From: Shinisaurus crocodilurus
Lineage: Eukaryota; Chordata; Lepidosauria; Squamata; Shinisauridae
DNA length: 64,000 nucleotides
Direction of reading: 5' to 3'
Assembly (NCBI GenBank): GCA_021292165.1
Contig: CM037879.1
Coordinates: forward strand, 15,895,525 to 15,959,524
Positions within the stretch are counted from its first letter, which is position 1; every line of letters starts with the position of its first letter. Shown here piece by piece: positions 29,115 to 38,762 of this stretch. Made by a program: the position numbers and the translations under genes. Under the pieces are notes generated by a model. That model made no database searches. It was not told the origin of the DNA and saw only the letters and a program-made list of their open reading frames with translations.

Positions 29115-30380
29115 TGGTTGTGCATCAATTCAGCCAATAAACTGAAGCAGAATCCTGGCAAGATGGAAGCCCTGTGGGTGAGTGGTTTCCAAGTCCAGGA
29201 GATAGGCTCATTGCCTATTCTGGATGGGATTGCACTCCCTCTGAAAGATCAGGTTCGTAGTCAGAGGTACTCCTAGATCCATCACTGTCACTGCAGTCCC
29301 ATGTGACTGTGGTGGCTCGGTGTGCCTTTTACCATCTTCAGTTGATTCGCAGCTACAGCCTCTCCTGACAGGGATAGCTTGGGCACAGTGATACATGCAC
29401 TAGTAACCTCAACACTGGATTACTGCAATGTGCTCTATGTGGGGCTGCCCTTGAGGCTGCTCCAGAAGTTGGAGCTGGTGCAGAATGCAGTAGCTCAACT
29501 GTTGTCGGGAGGTGCCCCTTTTTTTCAGCATGCTGAAGGAACTTACTGCGCTGGCTGTTCAATACTGGGCCAGGTTTATGGTTCCGGTACTTGTGTACAA
29601 AGCCCTAAACAACTTGGGACCAGCAGGATACCTGAGAGAGTGCCACCTTCCTTGCCAACCTGCCTGGTCACTGAGGTCATCAGAGGACATTCTCCTGGAT
29701 TTAGGGGTGGGCCATATGCCCAGCACTCGACTCGGGCGCACGAGCCAAGCACTGCTGCCGCGCAAGCTGAGCCAAGCCAAGCTCGCTGGACTTCCGGGTG
29801 CCCGGTGCTACATTGTTTACGTAGAAAATGGTGTACGATACGTTAAAAATGGCCATGATTTGCGCAAGTTACGCAAATCGCAGCCGTTTTTAACGTATCT
29901 TATGCCATTTTCTATGTAAAAAACGTAGCACTGGAAACCAGAAGTTGCTTCCCTGGCTCAGCTCACGAGAACACGAGTCGAGCCGGGGAAAAGGTAGGGC
30001 GAGCAGAGCTCAGGGGGTCGAGCCCAGTGAGTTCGCCAGACTTCCACCCCCCAATCGAGCTCCGCCCACATCCCTACTCCTGGTGGTTCCGCATGGACCT
30101 ATGGCCCGATTGGAGTCCACCAGGAAAAGAGCCTTCAGTGTGGCGACTCCATTTCTATGGAGCTCCCTGCCCCTGGAGGTCAGGCAGGCTCCAACACTGT
30201 GTTGCTTTTGGCACCTGCTGAAGAAATCCTTGTTTTAGAAAGCCTTCCCTGCTGACCAGTCACGGTCTTAATGTTACCTTGTTTTTAATGAATTGTTTTT
30301 ATTCTTTTATATTTTTTTAAATCTGCATATATATGGAGCAGTATACAAATACTGTAAATAAAATAAATAAATAAATAGTG
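29115..30380 (+). mobile_element. L2-like LINE, C-terminal part and 3' tail, split by a MITE
   Basis: The translation gives the end of a CR1/L2-superfamily RT: GIALPLKDQVRS and LLDPSLSL-like sequence at 29227-29300 (with frameshifts), then STLDYCNVLYVGLPLRLLQKLELVQNAV at 29400-29495 and VYKALNNLGPAGYL near 29600. A foldback MITE interrupts at 29702-30076. The LINE then resumes (RKRAFSVATPFLWSSLP, LEVRQAPTLC) and ends with an AT-rich tail (GTATACAAATACTGTAAATA, AAATAAATAAATA) at about 30380. Multiple frameshifts mean it is dead. L2 is favoured from the LDYCN..GLP..LQLVQNA signature. Confidence 0.8.
29702..30076. mobile_element. Foldback MITE inside the L2-like LINE
   Basis: Starts TAGGGGTGGGCCATATGCCC and ends GAGCTCCGCCCACATCCCTA. 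The central hairpin, GTTTACGTAGAAAATGGTGT against CATTTTCTATGTAAAAAACG, turns at TTTGCGCAAGTTACGCAAA. CTCCTGG occurs just before (29692-29698) and just after (30077-30083), consistent with a duplicated target of about 8 bp. The LINE frame on each side joins when the element is removed. Confidence 0.88.
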
Positions 30381-31140
30381 CAACTGGCTGAACTGAATAA
30401 TAGCTTGTATGACTAGTAGCTGCTGTTCCCCCCCCCCTACTGATCTGCTGCTAATGCTCTCAAATATGTGGCTTTAGCAGAACAAAAGGGAAACAATGGA
30501 AATTAGCAGCTTTCCCAGTGAGAGGGAATGTAAATTCATTCCTGGAATTCCACATATTGCCTGCTTGGGCATTGCACTTGCATACTGATCAAAGCATATT
30601 GTTGGATAGGCAATGCACTAATTGGCCCATTTCCCCTCCCCACCTCCCCCAAAATGAAGATATGAGAAGGCATTTGGGCTCACAGTCAACTTTATTCACT
30701 ATATGAAATAGGACCTACAACAAGAATAAAATTTGAAGGCCAAGTGGGAGCACCCAAATAGATGAGAAGACCTTTTTACACTTTAGTCAATGGGGGATAT
30801 GCATTTTGGTGCACGCTTTAAAAATATGCAGCTAAATGTGCACTTTCTCAATTCGAACAGCAACAAAAGAAAAGCTCCCAATCGGGAACGGGAACAGGGT
30901 GGAACTTGAGTGCTGCCTTGACTGCCATTTTTTCTCTTGGTAGAAAAGTGAGGTACAAATCAAGTCAATAAACAAACTTGGAGAACCTCAATGAGCTCCA
31001 GCAGCCTCGCTGGTTCTTCCATCCCCATTGCAGCCGTATTTCATTTCTTTTTAAAAGATTGTGTGGCCAACCATTTATAAATATGGCAAAATGACAGTCT
31101 CTCTGCCAGTTTTCATGCTTGGGAAAAGTCCAGGGGCAGT
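30381..31140. other. Mostly unclassified; TGCAC-rich MITE remnant
   Basis: Around 30780-30900 ATGCATTTTGGTGCACGC and AAATGTGCACTTTC, then GGGAACGGGAAC, resemble the TGCACACTT MITE family (7007, 37132). The rest shows nothing. Confidence 0.35.
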
Positions 31141-31174
31141 GGTGGTGGTGGTGGTGGTGGTGGTGGTGGTGGTG
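31141..31174. repeat. (GGT)n microsatellite
   Basis: About 11 GGT units. Confidence 0.95.
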
Positions 31175-31734
31175 TGGATTACACAAAATCCCAGAAGCTG
31201 TGATTTCTTGGCTGTTTGAGTTAGCACCACTAGTAAGTAAAGAGGAAAAAGCCACACACAAACATAGCAGCTACAACAAAACATACCACATGTCTCAGTG
31301 TGTACCTTAAACTAAACCAGGAAGAGGCAATAGCTTCTTGGCAGAAGCCTGTGCTGTGCCTGTAACTACCATAACAAGCCAGTCTCTTTGCTAAGCCTCA
31401 GTTAGTACAAGGGGTCCCCAGTGCAGCACTCATGGCCACCAGGGTGCCCGCAGGAACCTCCAATGGTACCCATGAAGCTCTCCACTCCCTGGCTCCTTTA
31501 AAAAAATTTAAAACAAAAAACTTGGGCAGTCTTCTTTCTCTCCCTTTCTAGCCTCTAGTCTTTCTCTTTCCCTCCCCTCTACCCCTTTGCCTTGCTATTT
31601 CCCCCTCCCTCCCAGCCTCTAGCCTCACTATTTCTCTCCTTCCCACCACCTCTTTAGCTCACTTTTGACTAGCCAGGCCCCCACGGCAGCCATTATGTGA
31701 CTAGCCACATCCTCCATGGGAGCCAAATATCCTG

Positions 31735-32345
31735 ATCCTCGAACACTCTATGTTTCATTCGAGAAAACGCGGCACTTGCGGAGCTCAGACGATGCTGGAT
31801 TTCACTGTCGATGTTAGCTGTAACAGAAAGATAGCTGCCAAGATAGAGAAAATGATCGACATTTTCCAGTATTGTCCCGCCAAGCTGGATAGATGGCATC
31901 ACCAAAGGGTTAGCTTCCACTTGCTGATGCAAGTTTGTTGGTTTTTTTGATGTTAAGTGAGAGACCAAGTTTTCCGTATGCTTCTGCAAAAGCATTTAGG
32001 ATAGTTTGGAGATCATCCTCTGAATGTGCGGAGACCACATTATCATCAGCATACTGAAGTTCCACAACAGAGGTTGTAATTACCTTACTTTTTGCTTTCA
32101 GCCTGCTGAGATTAAAAAGCTTTCCATCTGTTCGATATATAATTCCCACACCAGTGGGAAGTTTCCCCTCGACAAGATGTAAAATCGTGGCGATGAAAAT
32201 AGCAAATAATGTTGGGGCAATAACACATCCCTGTTTAACACCTGATCCCACTTTAAATGGAGCACCATGAGAGCCGTTGTTGTCCAAGACCGTAGCCGTC
32301 ATGTTGTCATGGAGAAGTCGCAAGATATTCACAAATTTATATTAC
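31735..32345 (-). pseudogene. LINE reverse transcriptase palm fragment (inverted segment)
   Basis: Minus-strand frame: KFVNILRLLHDNM, then GVKQGCVIAPTLFAIFIATIL (motif B region, GxxQGCxxxPxLF), then VVELQYADDNVV (motif C, YADD), then LGLSLNIKKT. A frameshift near 31950 leads to ILENVDHFLYLGSYLS and AFSRMKHRVFEDQDIW, the thumb region. Only the joined +/- arrangement shows that this belongs upstream of the plus-strand finger segment. The catalytic Asp pair is present but the gene is broken. Confidence 0.88.
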
Positions 32346-32926
32346 CAACTTTATTGTATGCCTGCGAAACATGGACTATCTATAAACGTCACCTCCAACT
32401 CCTTGAAAGATTTCATCAACGTTGCCTCCGGAAAATCCTGCAAATTACTTGGGAAGATAGGCGAACAAATGTCAGTATACTGGAAGAAGCAAAGACTACT
32501 AGCATTGAAAAAATGATCCTTCAACGCCAACTTCAGTGGACCGATCATGTTGTTCGAATGCCTGACTGCCGTCTCCCAAAGCAGTTACTTTATTCCCAAC
32601 TCAAGGATGGAAAGCGGAATACCGGTGGTCAATATAAGAGGTTTAAAGATGTTCTTAAGGCTAATCTAAAAAAATGCAATATAAACATCAAAAATTGGGA
32701 AGCTCTGGCCCATGAACGATCTAACTGGAGGTTGGCCTTTCACAAAGGTTCTATGGACTTTGAAGAAGCTCGAGTGCAAGGTGAAAGGGAGAAACGTGCT
32801 AAGCGAAAAGCACGTCAAATGAATCCTTTACAAGACCATCTTCCATCTGGTAACCTGTGTCCTCACTGTGGCAAGCTGTGTGGATCTAGAATTGGCCTCC
32901 ACAGTCACTTACGGACCCATCGCTAG
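32328..32926 (+). pseudogene. LINE ORF2 C-terminus with zinc finger
   Basis: The frame reads LPTLLYACETWTIYKRHLQL, LERFHQRCLRKILQITWEDR, RTNVSILEEA, QLQWTDHVVRMPDCRLPKQL, then a basic KAR-rich stretch and the C-terminal CPHCGKLCGSRIGLHSHLRT, a C2H2 finger (C-x2-C-x12-H-x3-H type). About 200 codons remain open to the natural stop at 32924-32926. In intact elements this follows the thumb domain after about 15-20 residues, which are missing at the inversion junction. Confidence 0.85.
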
Positions 32927-33150
32927 AGTCTACACAGTTTTCTTTAGAATTTTCCTTCTTTTTAAAATCTCCTTTTTGTAAATTTTCTTTCTTTTTTTTT
33001 TTTATTATTATCCTGGAAGACAATCTTACTCGGTCACGAGTGATCGCCTGACTGACTGACTGACCATGGGAGCCATTTTGTTGTGGTGCCCACAGCAGTT
33101 TCTCAACCTCCCAAATGTCCCCGCTGGTCCAAAATGATGGGGGACCCCTG

Positions 33151-33870
33151 GGTTAATTGATTGCACGAGCAATGCAAATCTGAGGCAATGCACATATCTG
33201 CAAAGTTCACATGACTGAAATGGATAGGGTTACATTGCACGTTGGCAGAAGCATGTAGATACCTCCTCTTTGGAATGTGCTGCTTGGTGAAAGGAATGCA
33301 CTTAACAGAATTGGACAGCAGGTGCATGTGATACATTATATAGGTATAATATAATGTACTACTAGTGATGCTTGAGGAATATGTCCATCCCAATACAAAA
33401 TGACTTGGCCCAAACTGCTCATTCTAATGTGTGGAGAGGGATGCATGCATCTACCGATTTCTGGGTCTCATGTTTCTAATCTTCATTTTGGGTCACCCCG
33501 ATCTTTTAGAATTTTTCCAATCTTCAGTTCAGTTCATCCCAAACCTTTGAGACTTTTTCTTTCTTTCTTTCTTTCTTTTTTAAGTCCACGTGAAAACATG
33601 CATGCATTTTGGTGTGCATTTCCCCATATACATACATTTTTTGTACACAGTTTTGCATCATTTCCCCTAATATCATGCATTTACAAACATTATTTTTACT
33701 TTTTTTATTGGAGAAATCCACTGCAAAAATTTGGAGAAGTGTGAACTTCGAAAGAGAATGGAGTATCAGTTCGCATATTGCTTTGAAAGTGTGAAATTAG
33801 TTTGAAAGTGTGAACTTGGGTTGAAAGTGTGAGCATATGAAACCAAACTAATGTCTCCCACATTCCTATA
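33151..33870. other. Unclassified; possible TGCA-rich MITE remains
   Basis: TGCATGCATTTTGGTGTGCA near 33598 and repeated TTGAAAGTGTGAAC units at 33780-33835 are seen, plus (TTTC)n at 33555-33580. Boundaries cannot be set. Confidence 0.35.
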
Positions 33871-34108
33871 TTTTATTTATTAATTATATTTATATCTCGC
33901 CTTTTTTCCTGCAAGGAACCCAAGGCAGTTTACTTAATCCTCCTCCTCCTCTCCATCTTATCTGCACAACAACCCTGTGAGGTGGGTTAGACTGAGAGTC
34001 AGTGACTGGCCCAAAGTCACCCAGGGAGCTTCATGGCCAAGTGGGGACTAGAACCCGGATCTCCCGAGTCCCAGTCCAACACTTTAAGCACTACGCCACA
34101 CTGGCTTT
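33871..34108 (-). mobile_element. Sauria-type SINE
   Basis: Reverse copy: TTTTATTTATTAATTATATT tail, CGCCTTTTTTCCTGCAAGG, CACAACAACCCTGTGAGG, GGGACTAGAACCCGGATCTC, CACTACGCCACACTGGCTT. A few bases of the head (GTGGTGAGAGTG) are deleted. Confidence 0.92.
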
Positions 34109-34229
34109 CCTCCATCAATCTCCATCAATTAAAGAGAAGGGGGTTTCCTATCTCTATGCAGCTGGGTATCAGTTCAGAATATCACATGTGCCTTTAGTTG
34201 TGTTTAAAAATAAATAAAAATTGAGGTCT

Positions 34230-34525
34230 GGCCCTACCGTTAGGCAGTGACTTGGCTACCACCAGTGGTATGGGGCGCAGCAGCAAGGTGTCAGAGGACA
34301 GAGATGTGTGTGCCACCATGTAGTCTGCCCTGAACTTCTTAAACTAGCTTCCTGCCCTCAGGTATGTTGGAAGTTACTATCCCATCGCCAGTATTGAAGT
34401 AAGATTCAAGTGCCAATCTAATCAGCTTCTGTACATAGAATGGGCAGTGTGTGTGTGCGCGTGTGTGAATATGTGTGCCATCTTGTCCCTTGCCTCAGGC
34501 AGTAAAATCTCTTAGACTGGCCATG
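34230..34525. mobile_element. Possible hAT-like element
   Basis: GGTCTGGCCCTACCGTTAGG on the left and CTTGCCTCAGGCAG..TTAGACTGGCC on the right recall the CAGGGC(T/C)GG..CTACC(A/G)TTAGGC ends of 17220 and 59340. Contains (GT)n-like GTGTGTGTGTGCGCGTGTGT at 34448-34467. No clear TSD. Confidence 0.4.
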
Positions 34526-35030
34526 GGGAAACTTTCTTTTTTTTCTTTTTTAAGTCAACCCAGCTTGTCCGGCTGTTTTCTGCCAACTTTAAATAATTGC
34601 TAGTAGATTCATATTCTTGGCACTGAATGGCCTTTCTCTAATCATGTCCCATCATCTCCATTATTACTTTTCCTTGCAGGAGTTTGGAAGCTTACAATAT
34701 CTAATTGGTAAACCAGACTTGATTAAAGGCATTTCGCTTACAGAAATGGAAACGCTGGCGGTGTTTCCATTATTTCAGGCAAGAGGACATTAAATTGTCC
34801 TTTTCAAATGAGTCAGTTTCAGAGAGGACAGCTGTAGCTTGTAGGGGCTATTGATAAATATATGTTACTCAAAGCCAATCTCACATTTAAAACAAAAACC
34901 ATCAACAGCAACAGCAGCCTGCTGTTCTTTATTAGAAAAGTCAACCACGACATCTTGGCTAATAAAGAAGCAGCTTGAGGATCTGTGCAAACTTCACAAA
35001 TGAGAAGGGCATGATCAAGCAAACTGACAG
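34526..35030. other. No recognisable feature
   Basis: No gene or repeat recognised. Confidence 0.4.
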
Positions 35031-35135
35031 CACAAGCCTATGTAACGTGCCTACTCAGAAGTAAGCCCAATTGTCTTTCATTGGGACCTACTCCCAGGGA
35101 AGTGTGTATAGGATTGCTGCCTTAAGCCATTCTTA
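35031..35135. mobile_element. Small foldback MITE (CTACTCAGAAGTAAG type)
   Basis: CCTATGTAACGTGCCTACTC AGAAGTAAGCCCAAT on the left faces ATTGGGACCTACTCCC..GTGTGTATAGG on the right. A relative lies at 38583-38762 (CCTGGGAGTAAGCTCCATTG). Such elements of about 100 bp are frequent in reptile DNA. Confidence 0.55.
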
Positions 35136-35236
35136 TTCTTAACTACTCTTGATTTCAAAGGGAGTGTTAAGTACATACTTTATATCACTTCCCTCAAAAG
35201 CAACAGGGCATATAAAGTGCTCAACTAGTCTAAACT

Positions 35237-35406
35237 CCATGAAACTCACTGGGTGACTTTGGGCCAGTCACTCACTCTCAGCATAACCTACCTCACAGGG
35301 TGGTTGTGAGGATAAAATGGAGAAGAGGAGGAGGAGGAAGATTATGTAAGCCGCCTTGGGTTCCTTGCAGGAGGAAAAAAGGTGGGATATAAATGTAATA
35401 AATAAT
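35237..35406 (+). mobile_element. Sauria-type SINE, 5'-truncated
   Basis: Starts within the body (CCATGAAACTCACTGGGTGA) and runs to GGGATATAAATGTAATAAAT. No tRNA-like head. Confidence 0.9.
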
Positions 35407-35620
35407 CTACCGCACGAGCCACCGGTAACATTCCTACTGTTAAGTTTATTCAACTTGGTGCCAGGTGAGGGGGATGTAGAGGCAGTGGTCACCCTGTTCA
35501 TGAGCAGTTCAGGAGTGGTGTTCATGTATGACAGAGCTTTGCTATATGATGATGTTAATCTGCTGTATCTACGTTCAGTTTTGTTGCAGAGGTCAACACA
35601 AAGAGCATTTCCTAATTAGG
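35407..35620. other. No recognisable feature
   Basis: No gene or repeat recognised. Confidence 0.35.
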
Positions 35621-35925
35621 GATGCACGATTCACCTCGCGGTGGGCGTAGCGGGCCAAAATCGGCCCCGCTCACGCCCACTGGAGGCTCGCGGGGACTTA
35701 CCTGGTCACTGGGGCGGCTCGCCTTAAACAGCCCTGTTGCCCTGGTTTCTCCGCAAAAAATGTAGTGCGGGGGTCCTGCGTGCTGGCGCAGGATTACGTC
35801 GCATCACTTCCGGCCTGCTCCGCGCCGCTCAGAAGATTGAGGTGGGGGGGCTGCTGCCGCAGAGAGGCGAGGTGGAGGCGAGGCGGGGCCCCCAACAGGT
35901 TCGTGGGCACCACTAATTCCTTTCC
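35621..35925. mobile_element. GC-rich MITE with TAGGGATGCAC end
   Basis: TAGGGATGCACGATTCACCT on the left and GTTCGTGGGCACCACTA on the right are weak TIRs. The interior is GC-rich and includes a CGGCCCCGCTCACGCCCACT segment. Resembles the other TAGGGATGNNC elements but lacks their hairpin core. Confidence 0.5.
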
Positions 35926-36204
35926 TGCTTTTCCACTATATAACCTCTAGGTGGCACTACGTACAGTGGAATATCACAATCACACAAGCAGGAAAGTATG
36001 TTTTCTTTCACTTTCACAAACAATACTCCATTTTCCCCACTCTAAAAAGTCCTGGGGAAGTGCTCTAAAAAAATCAGAAGTGAAATTGGAGGGTCACCAT
36101 GCTGTCTAAAGAACCTGTAAACAACTGTGAGTAAAGAATGATGAGCACACAATAAATGCCTCATGTGGAAAAGTTCATAATCTTCTCCAACCTGATGCCC
36201 TCCA

Positions 36205-36301
36205 GATATTAAGAACATAAGAAGAGCCATGCTTCATAGATTTCATAGATCAGACCAAAGGTCCATCTAGTCCATTCTGTTTCCTGACTCCTAACTGAGC
36301 A
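36205..36301 (-). mobile_element. L3-like LINE tail fragment, interrupted
   Basis: AAGAACATAAGAAGAGCCAT, then, after an inserted CATAGATTTCATAGAT, CAGACCAAAGGTCCATCTAG and TCCATTCTGTT. This is the reverse complement of the L3-like tail. Confidence 0.7.
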
Positions 36302-36611
36302 GAGATGAAGAAGCTGCTCCAGCTGGTCTAGAGGCTATTCAAGTAAGCAAGCTCCCAGAGAGCAAACAATCAGAGTGAGCAAGAGCAAACAGGGAGAGCT
36401 AACAGGAGTTTGGCAGCGGAGTTGTAGTGGAAGAGCAGGCAAAGGCAAAGAGCTGAGTGGCCTGGAGTAAGCACAGGGACTGCCTATTCCAAGTCGCCAT
36501 GGGCTCACCATGTGCTCCTGAGAGCTCCGATTGAAGGGGTGTGGCCTGATTGCTCTTAGCAGCTGTGTGGGCAAGGAGTTTCATTCTGTTTCCTGACTCC
36601 TAGCTGAACAG
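36273..36611. repeat. 30-bp direct repeat flanking 279 bp
   Basis: CATTCTGTTTCCTGACTCCT followed by A(A/G)CTGA(G/A)CAG occurs at 36273-36302 and 36582-36611 with two differences. The sequence between has no recognisable gene and reads AGAGCAAACAATCAGAGTGA and so on. It could be a tandem duplication or a retroposed segment. Confidence 0.8.
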
Positions 36612-36615
36612 AATT

Positions 36616-37130
36616 TAGTGATGGGCGATCCTCCCACCACCTGACTCGCGGCACACTCGGTGAGCGCTGTTGCCATGCCTGCCAAGCCGGGCCGAAACCG
36701 AGCGCCAGCCGAGATGCTCGCCGGACCTCCAGGTTCCCTCCAGAGCGCTTTTTACATAGAAAATGCCGTAAGATGTTAAAAGCAGCCGTGATTTGTGTAA
36801 CTTGCACAAATCACAGCTGTCTTTAATGTATCTTACGCCATTTTCTATGTAAAAAGTGCTCCGGAGGGGACCCAGAGGTCTCTTCCCTGGCTCGGCTTGG
36901 GAGATCACGGGTTGAGCCGGGGAAGCAGGTAGGTTGAGCAGAGTTCCAAAGACAGAAACAGGAGGAGATAAGCATCCAAATGCAACGGAAAAAAGGAGAG
37001 AACTAGGCTCCTTTAATAAAGATTTTTGCATCCTGAGAACCTAGTTCTCTCCTTTTTTCCGTGAGCAGAGTTCCAGCCAGGTGAGTTCACTGGACTTCTA
37101 CCCCCACCCTAATCGAGCTCCATGTAGGGA
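36616..37130. mobile_element. Foldback MITE, disrupted
   Basis: Starts TAGTGATGGGCGATCCTCCC. The hairpin core TTTACATAGAAAATGCCGTA faces TACGCCATTTTCTATGTAAA, turning at TTTGTGTAACTTGCACAAA. The right arm holds a 115-bp insert (36948-37062), and the right tip is cut by the next element at 37132. Confidence 0.85.
36948..37062. mobile_element. 115-bp insert with 12-bp TSD and internal inverted repeat
   Basis: GAGCAGAGTTCC precedes (36936-36947) and follows (37063-37074) the insert. Inside, ACGGAAAAAAGGAGAGAACT AGG faces CCTAGTTCTCTCCTTTTTTC CGT around AATAAAGATTTTTGCATCC. The source is not recognised. The length of the TSD points to retroposition or to an end-repair event, not to hAT. Confidence 0.75.
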
Positions 37131-37131
37131 T

Positions 37132-37571
37132 GTATGAGAAATTTGTTTCAGTTTGTTTGTGATCAGGATTTACCCAGTTTACTTCTTCTGGACCGAAAAC
37201 AGACTCTCATGCAATCTACAGTCAAAGTCCGTACATTTCCAAGCTTACACTGTAATTCGCAGACCAAAAAGAATGTTTGACAGCAGCATGTGTACATTTG
37301 AAAAATGTGCATGAAAAGTTGCTTACTTTTTTTAAAAAAATGCACACAAATACACTTCCATCAATGGGAGAAGAATGCATACATCTCAAAGATGCCCCAA
37401 TTGCTACATAAGATGCTACATATGGCAGAATATGCACAATAATATGCACAGATTTTCATGCGAAAAGAAAAGAAAAAACAAAGCTTGCAATCTGATACGG
37501 ACCCAGGTCCAAAAGAGATGGAATTCAGATAACTTCGGTGAGCTTTAGTTTTGCTGATTCGCACAACCCTA
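37132..37571. mobile_element. TGCAC-rich MITE (TAGGGATGT ends)
   Basis: Starts TAGGGATGTATGAGAAATTT and ends GATTCGCACAACCCTA. Contains ATTTGAAAAATGTGCATG and AATATGCACAATAATATGCA words, like the element at 7007. No open frame. Confidence 0.6.
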
Positions 37572-38030
37572 GATGTTGTTGGACTGCAACTCCCCTCCCC
37601 ATTGGCTCTGTACGTGGGGCTCGATTGGGGGGGTGGAAGTCTGGCGAACTTGTCGACCCCCCCCCCGAGCTCCACTCGCCCGCCCTTTTCCCCGGCTTGA
37701 CTCACGTTCTCGCAAGCCGAGCCGGGGAAAGCGACTTCTGGGTCCCCGGCGCTAGGTTGTTTATGTAGAAAATGGCGTAAGATACATTAAAAACGGCCGC
37801 GATTTGCATAACTTGCACAAATCGCTGCCATTTTTAATGTATCTTATGCCATTTTCTACGTAAACAACCTAGCGCTGGGGACCCAAAAGTCCGGTTAGTG
37901 CCTCAGCTGGTGCTCGCGCTCCACTCGGCTCATGCGCCGTGAGTCGAGTGCTGGGTGGATCACCCACCCCTAGCTGTTGCCTCTGGCTGATGGGAGCTGC
38001 AGTCCAACAACATCTGGAGGGTCACAGGTT
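37572..38030. mobile_element. hAT-like foldback (GATGTTGTTGGACTGCA arms) carrying another foldback
   Basis: GATGTTGTTGGACTGCAACT CCC at 37572 faces GGGAGCTGCAGTCCAACAAC ATC at about 37990-38014. Between the arms lies the TACGTAGAAAATGG-type foldback at 37611-37972, so one palindromic MITE has inserted near the centre of another. Confidence 0.75.
37611..37972. mobile_element. Foldback MITE with TACGTAGAAAATGG-type core
   Basis: The left end TACGTGGGGCTCGATTGG is slightly degraded; the right end is GATCACCCACCCCTA. The core GTTTATGTAGAAAATGGCGT faces GCCATTTTCTACGTAAACAA, turning at TTTGCATAACTTGCACAAA. Closely similar to 11424-11790. Confidence 0.85.
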
Positions 38031-38582
38031 TCACATGGTGTATCACACCCATGTGCTACGGTTTGCCAATCAAGGGGAAAGTACCAGGGCTAGGTTTTTT
38101 TTTTTTTTTTTTTTTTAAAGTGGCCACTCTGTTTCCAACTTGGTAGCACAATGCTAAAAGCTAAGTCCCCCTTTGATGGGCAAAGTCCCCGTTTGCACAA
38201 TAGGGCTTGCTCCCTAGTAACTCTGTTTAGGCTGGCAGCTTCCATTTTTACTCTTCTGTTTCTACACTAAACCTCATTATGGCTCCCATGGAGGTATGCA
38301 TTCTTACCACTAATTGATTAAATTTGGATTTTTGGATGCATGCAGACAATTCCTATAGCGTACAAATTAAGTAAGATGAGACCATGTGCAAACACAGACA
38401 CTCCTCTGATTATAAATGTGTCCCATATGCCACATTGTGTCTAACCTCTATTGCATTGTTTATTTTCCTAATCAATCACACTCAGATATTGTATCATTTT
38501 ATATACAAGTAGGAACTGATGTCTACAGGGGAGAAAGATTCCGGATATAGATGTGGTAAAAGAGCCTACAAGACAACTTTGG
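38031..38582. other. No recognisable gene; T run
   Basis: T(22) at 38095-38116; otherwise nothing recognised. Confidence 0.4.
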
Positions 38583-38762
38583 ACTAACTAGCCTAAAGGG
38601 AGTGTTGTCCAATTCAGTAGGACTTACGTCTGAGTTGATATGCCTCACATTGTGCTGTTAGTCTGCACTCCTGTGCACACTTACCTGGGAGTAAGCTCCA
38701 TTGAACACAGAGGGATTTACTACTACGTAAACATGCATAGGCTCACATGGTGAGTCTTATTA
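38583..38762. mobile_element. Foldback MITE (CTGGGAGTAAGCTCCATTG type)
   Basis: TTCAGTAGGACTTACGTCTG and CACTTACCTGGGAGTAAGCT..CCATTGAACACAGAGGGATT, ending ACATGCATAGGCTCACATGG. Related to 35031-35135; two overlapping or tandem units appear to be present. Confidence 0.55.

Larger units (their letters stand above)
31726..33063 (+). mobile_element. 5'-inverted (twin-primed) LINE insertion with 12-bp TSD
   Basis: CCATGGGAGCCA occurs at 31714-31725 and 33064-33075, an exact TSD. Within it, 32342-33063 is the LINE 3' part on the plus strand, ending in a GACT repeat tail. 31726-32330 is upstream RT sequence of the same LINE type on the minus strand. The junction at about 32328-32342 is within CACAAATTTATATTACC, where both readings overlap. 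This is the structure left by twin priming. The clade is unclear; the C-terminal zinc-knuckle-like finger suggests an I-group (Nimb/Vingi-like) or RTE-related LINE. Confidence 0.85.
31408..33150. mobile_element. hAT-like element (GGGGTCCCC ends) hosting a LINE
   Basis: Left end CAAGGGGTCCCCAGTGCAGC and right end GGTCC..GGGGGACCCCTG form a TIR of the CAGGGGTCCCC kind common among hAT elements. The sequence left of 31726 (GGTGCCCGCAGG, CCACGGCAGCCATTATG) continues right of 33063 (GGAGCCATTTTGTTGTGGTG, GCCCACAGCAGTTTCTCAAC). The TSD is too diverged to prove. The element itself is about 400 bp once the inserted LINE is removed. Confidence 0.6.
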
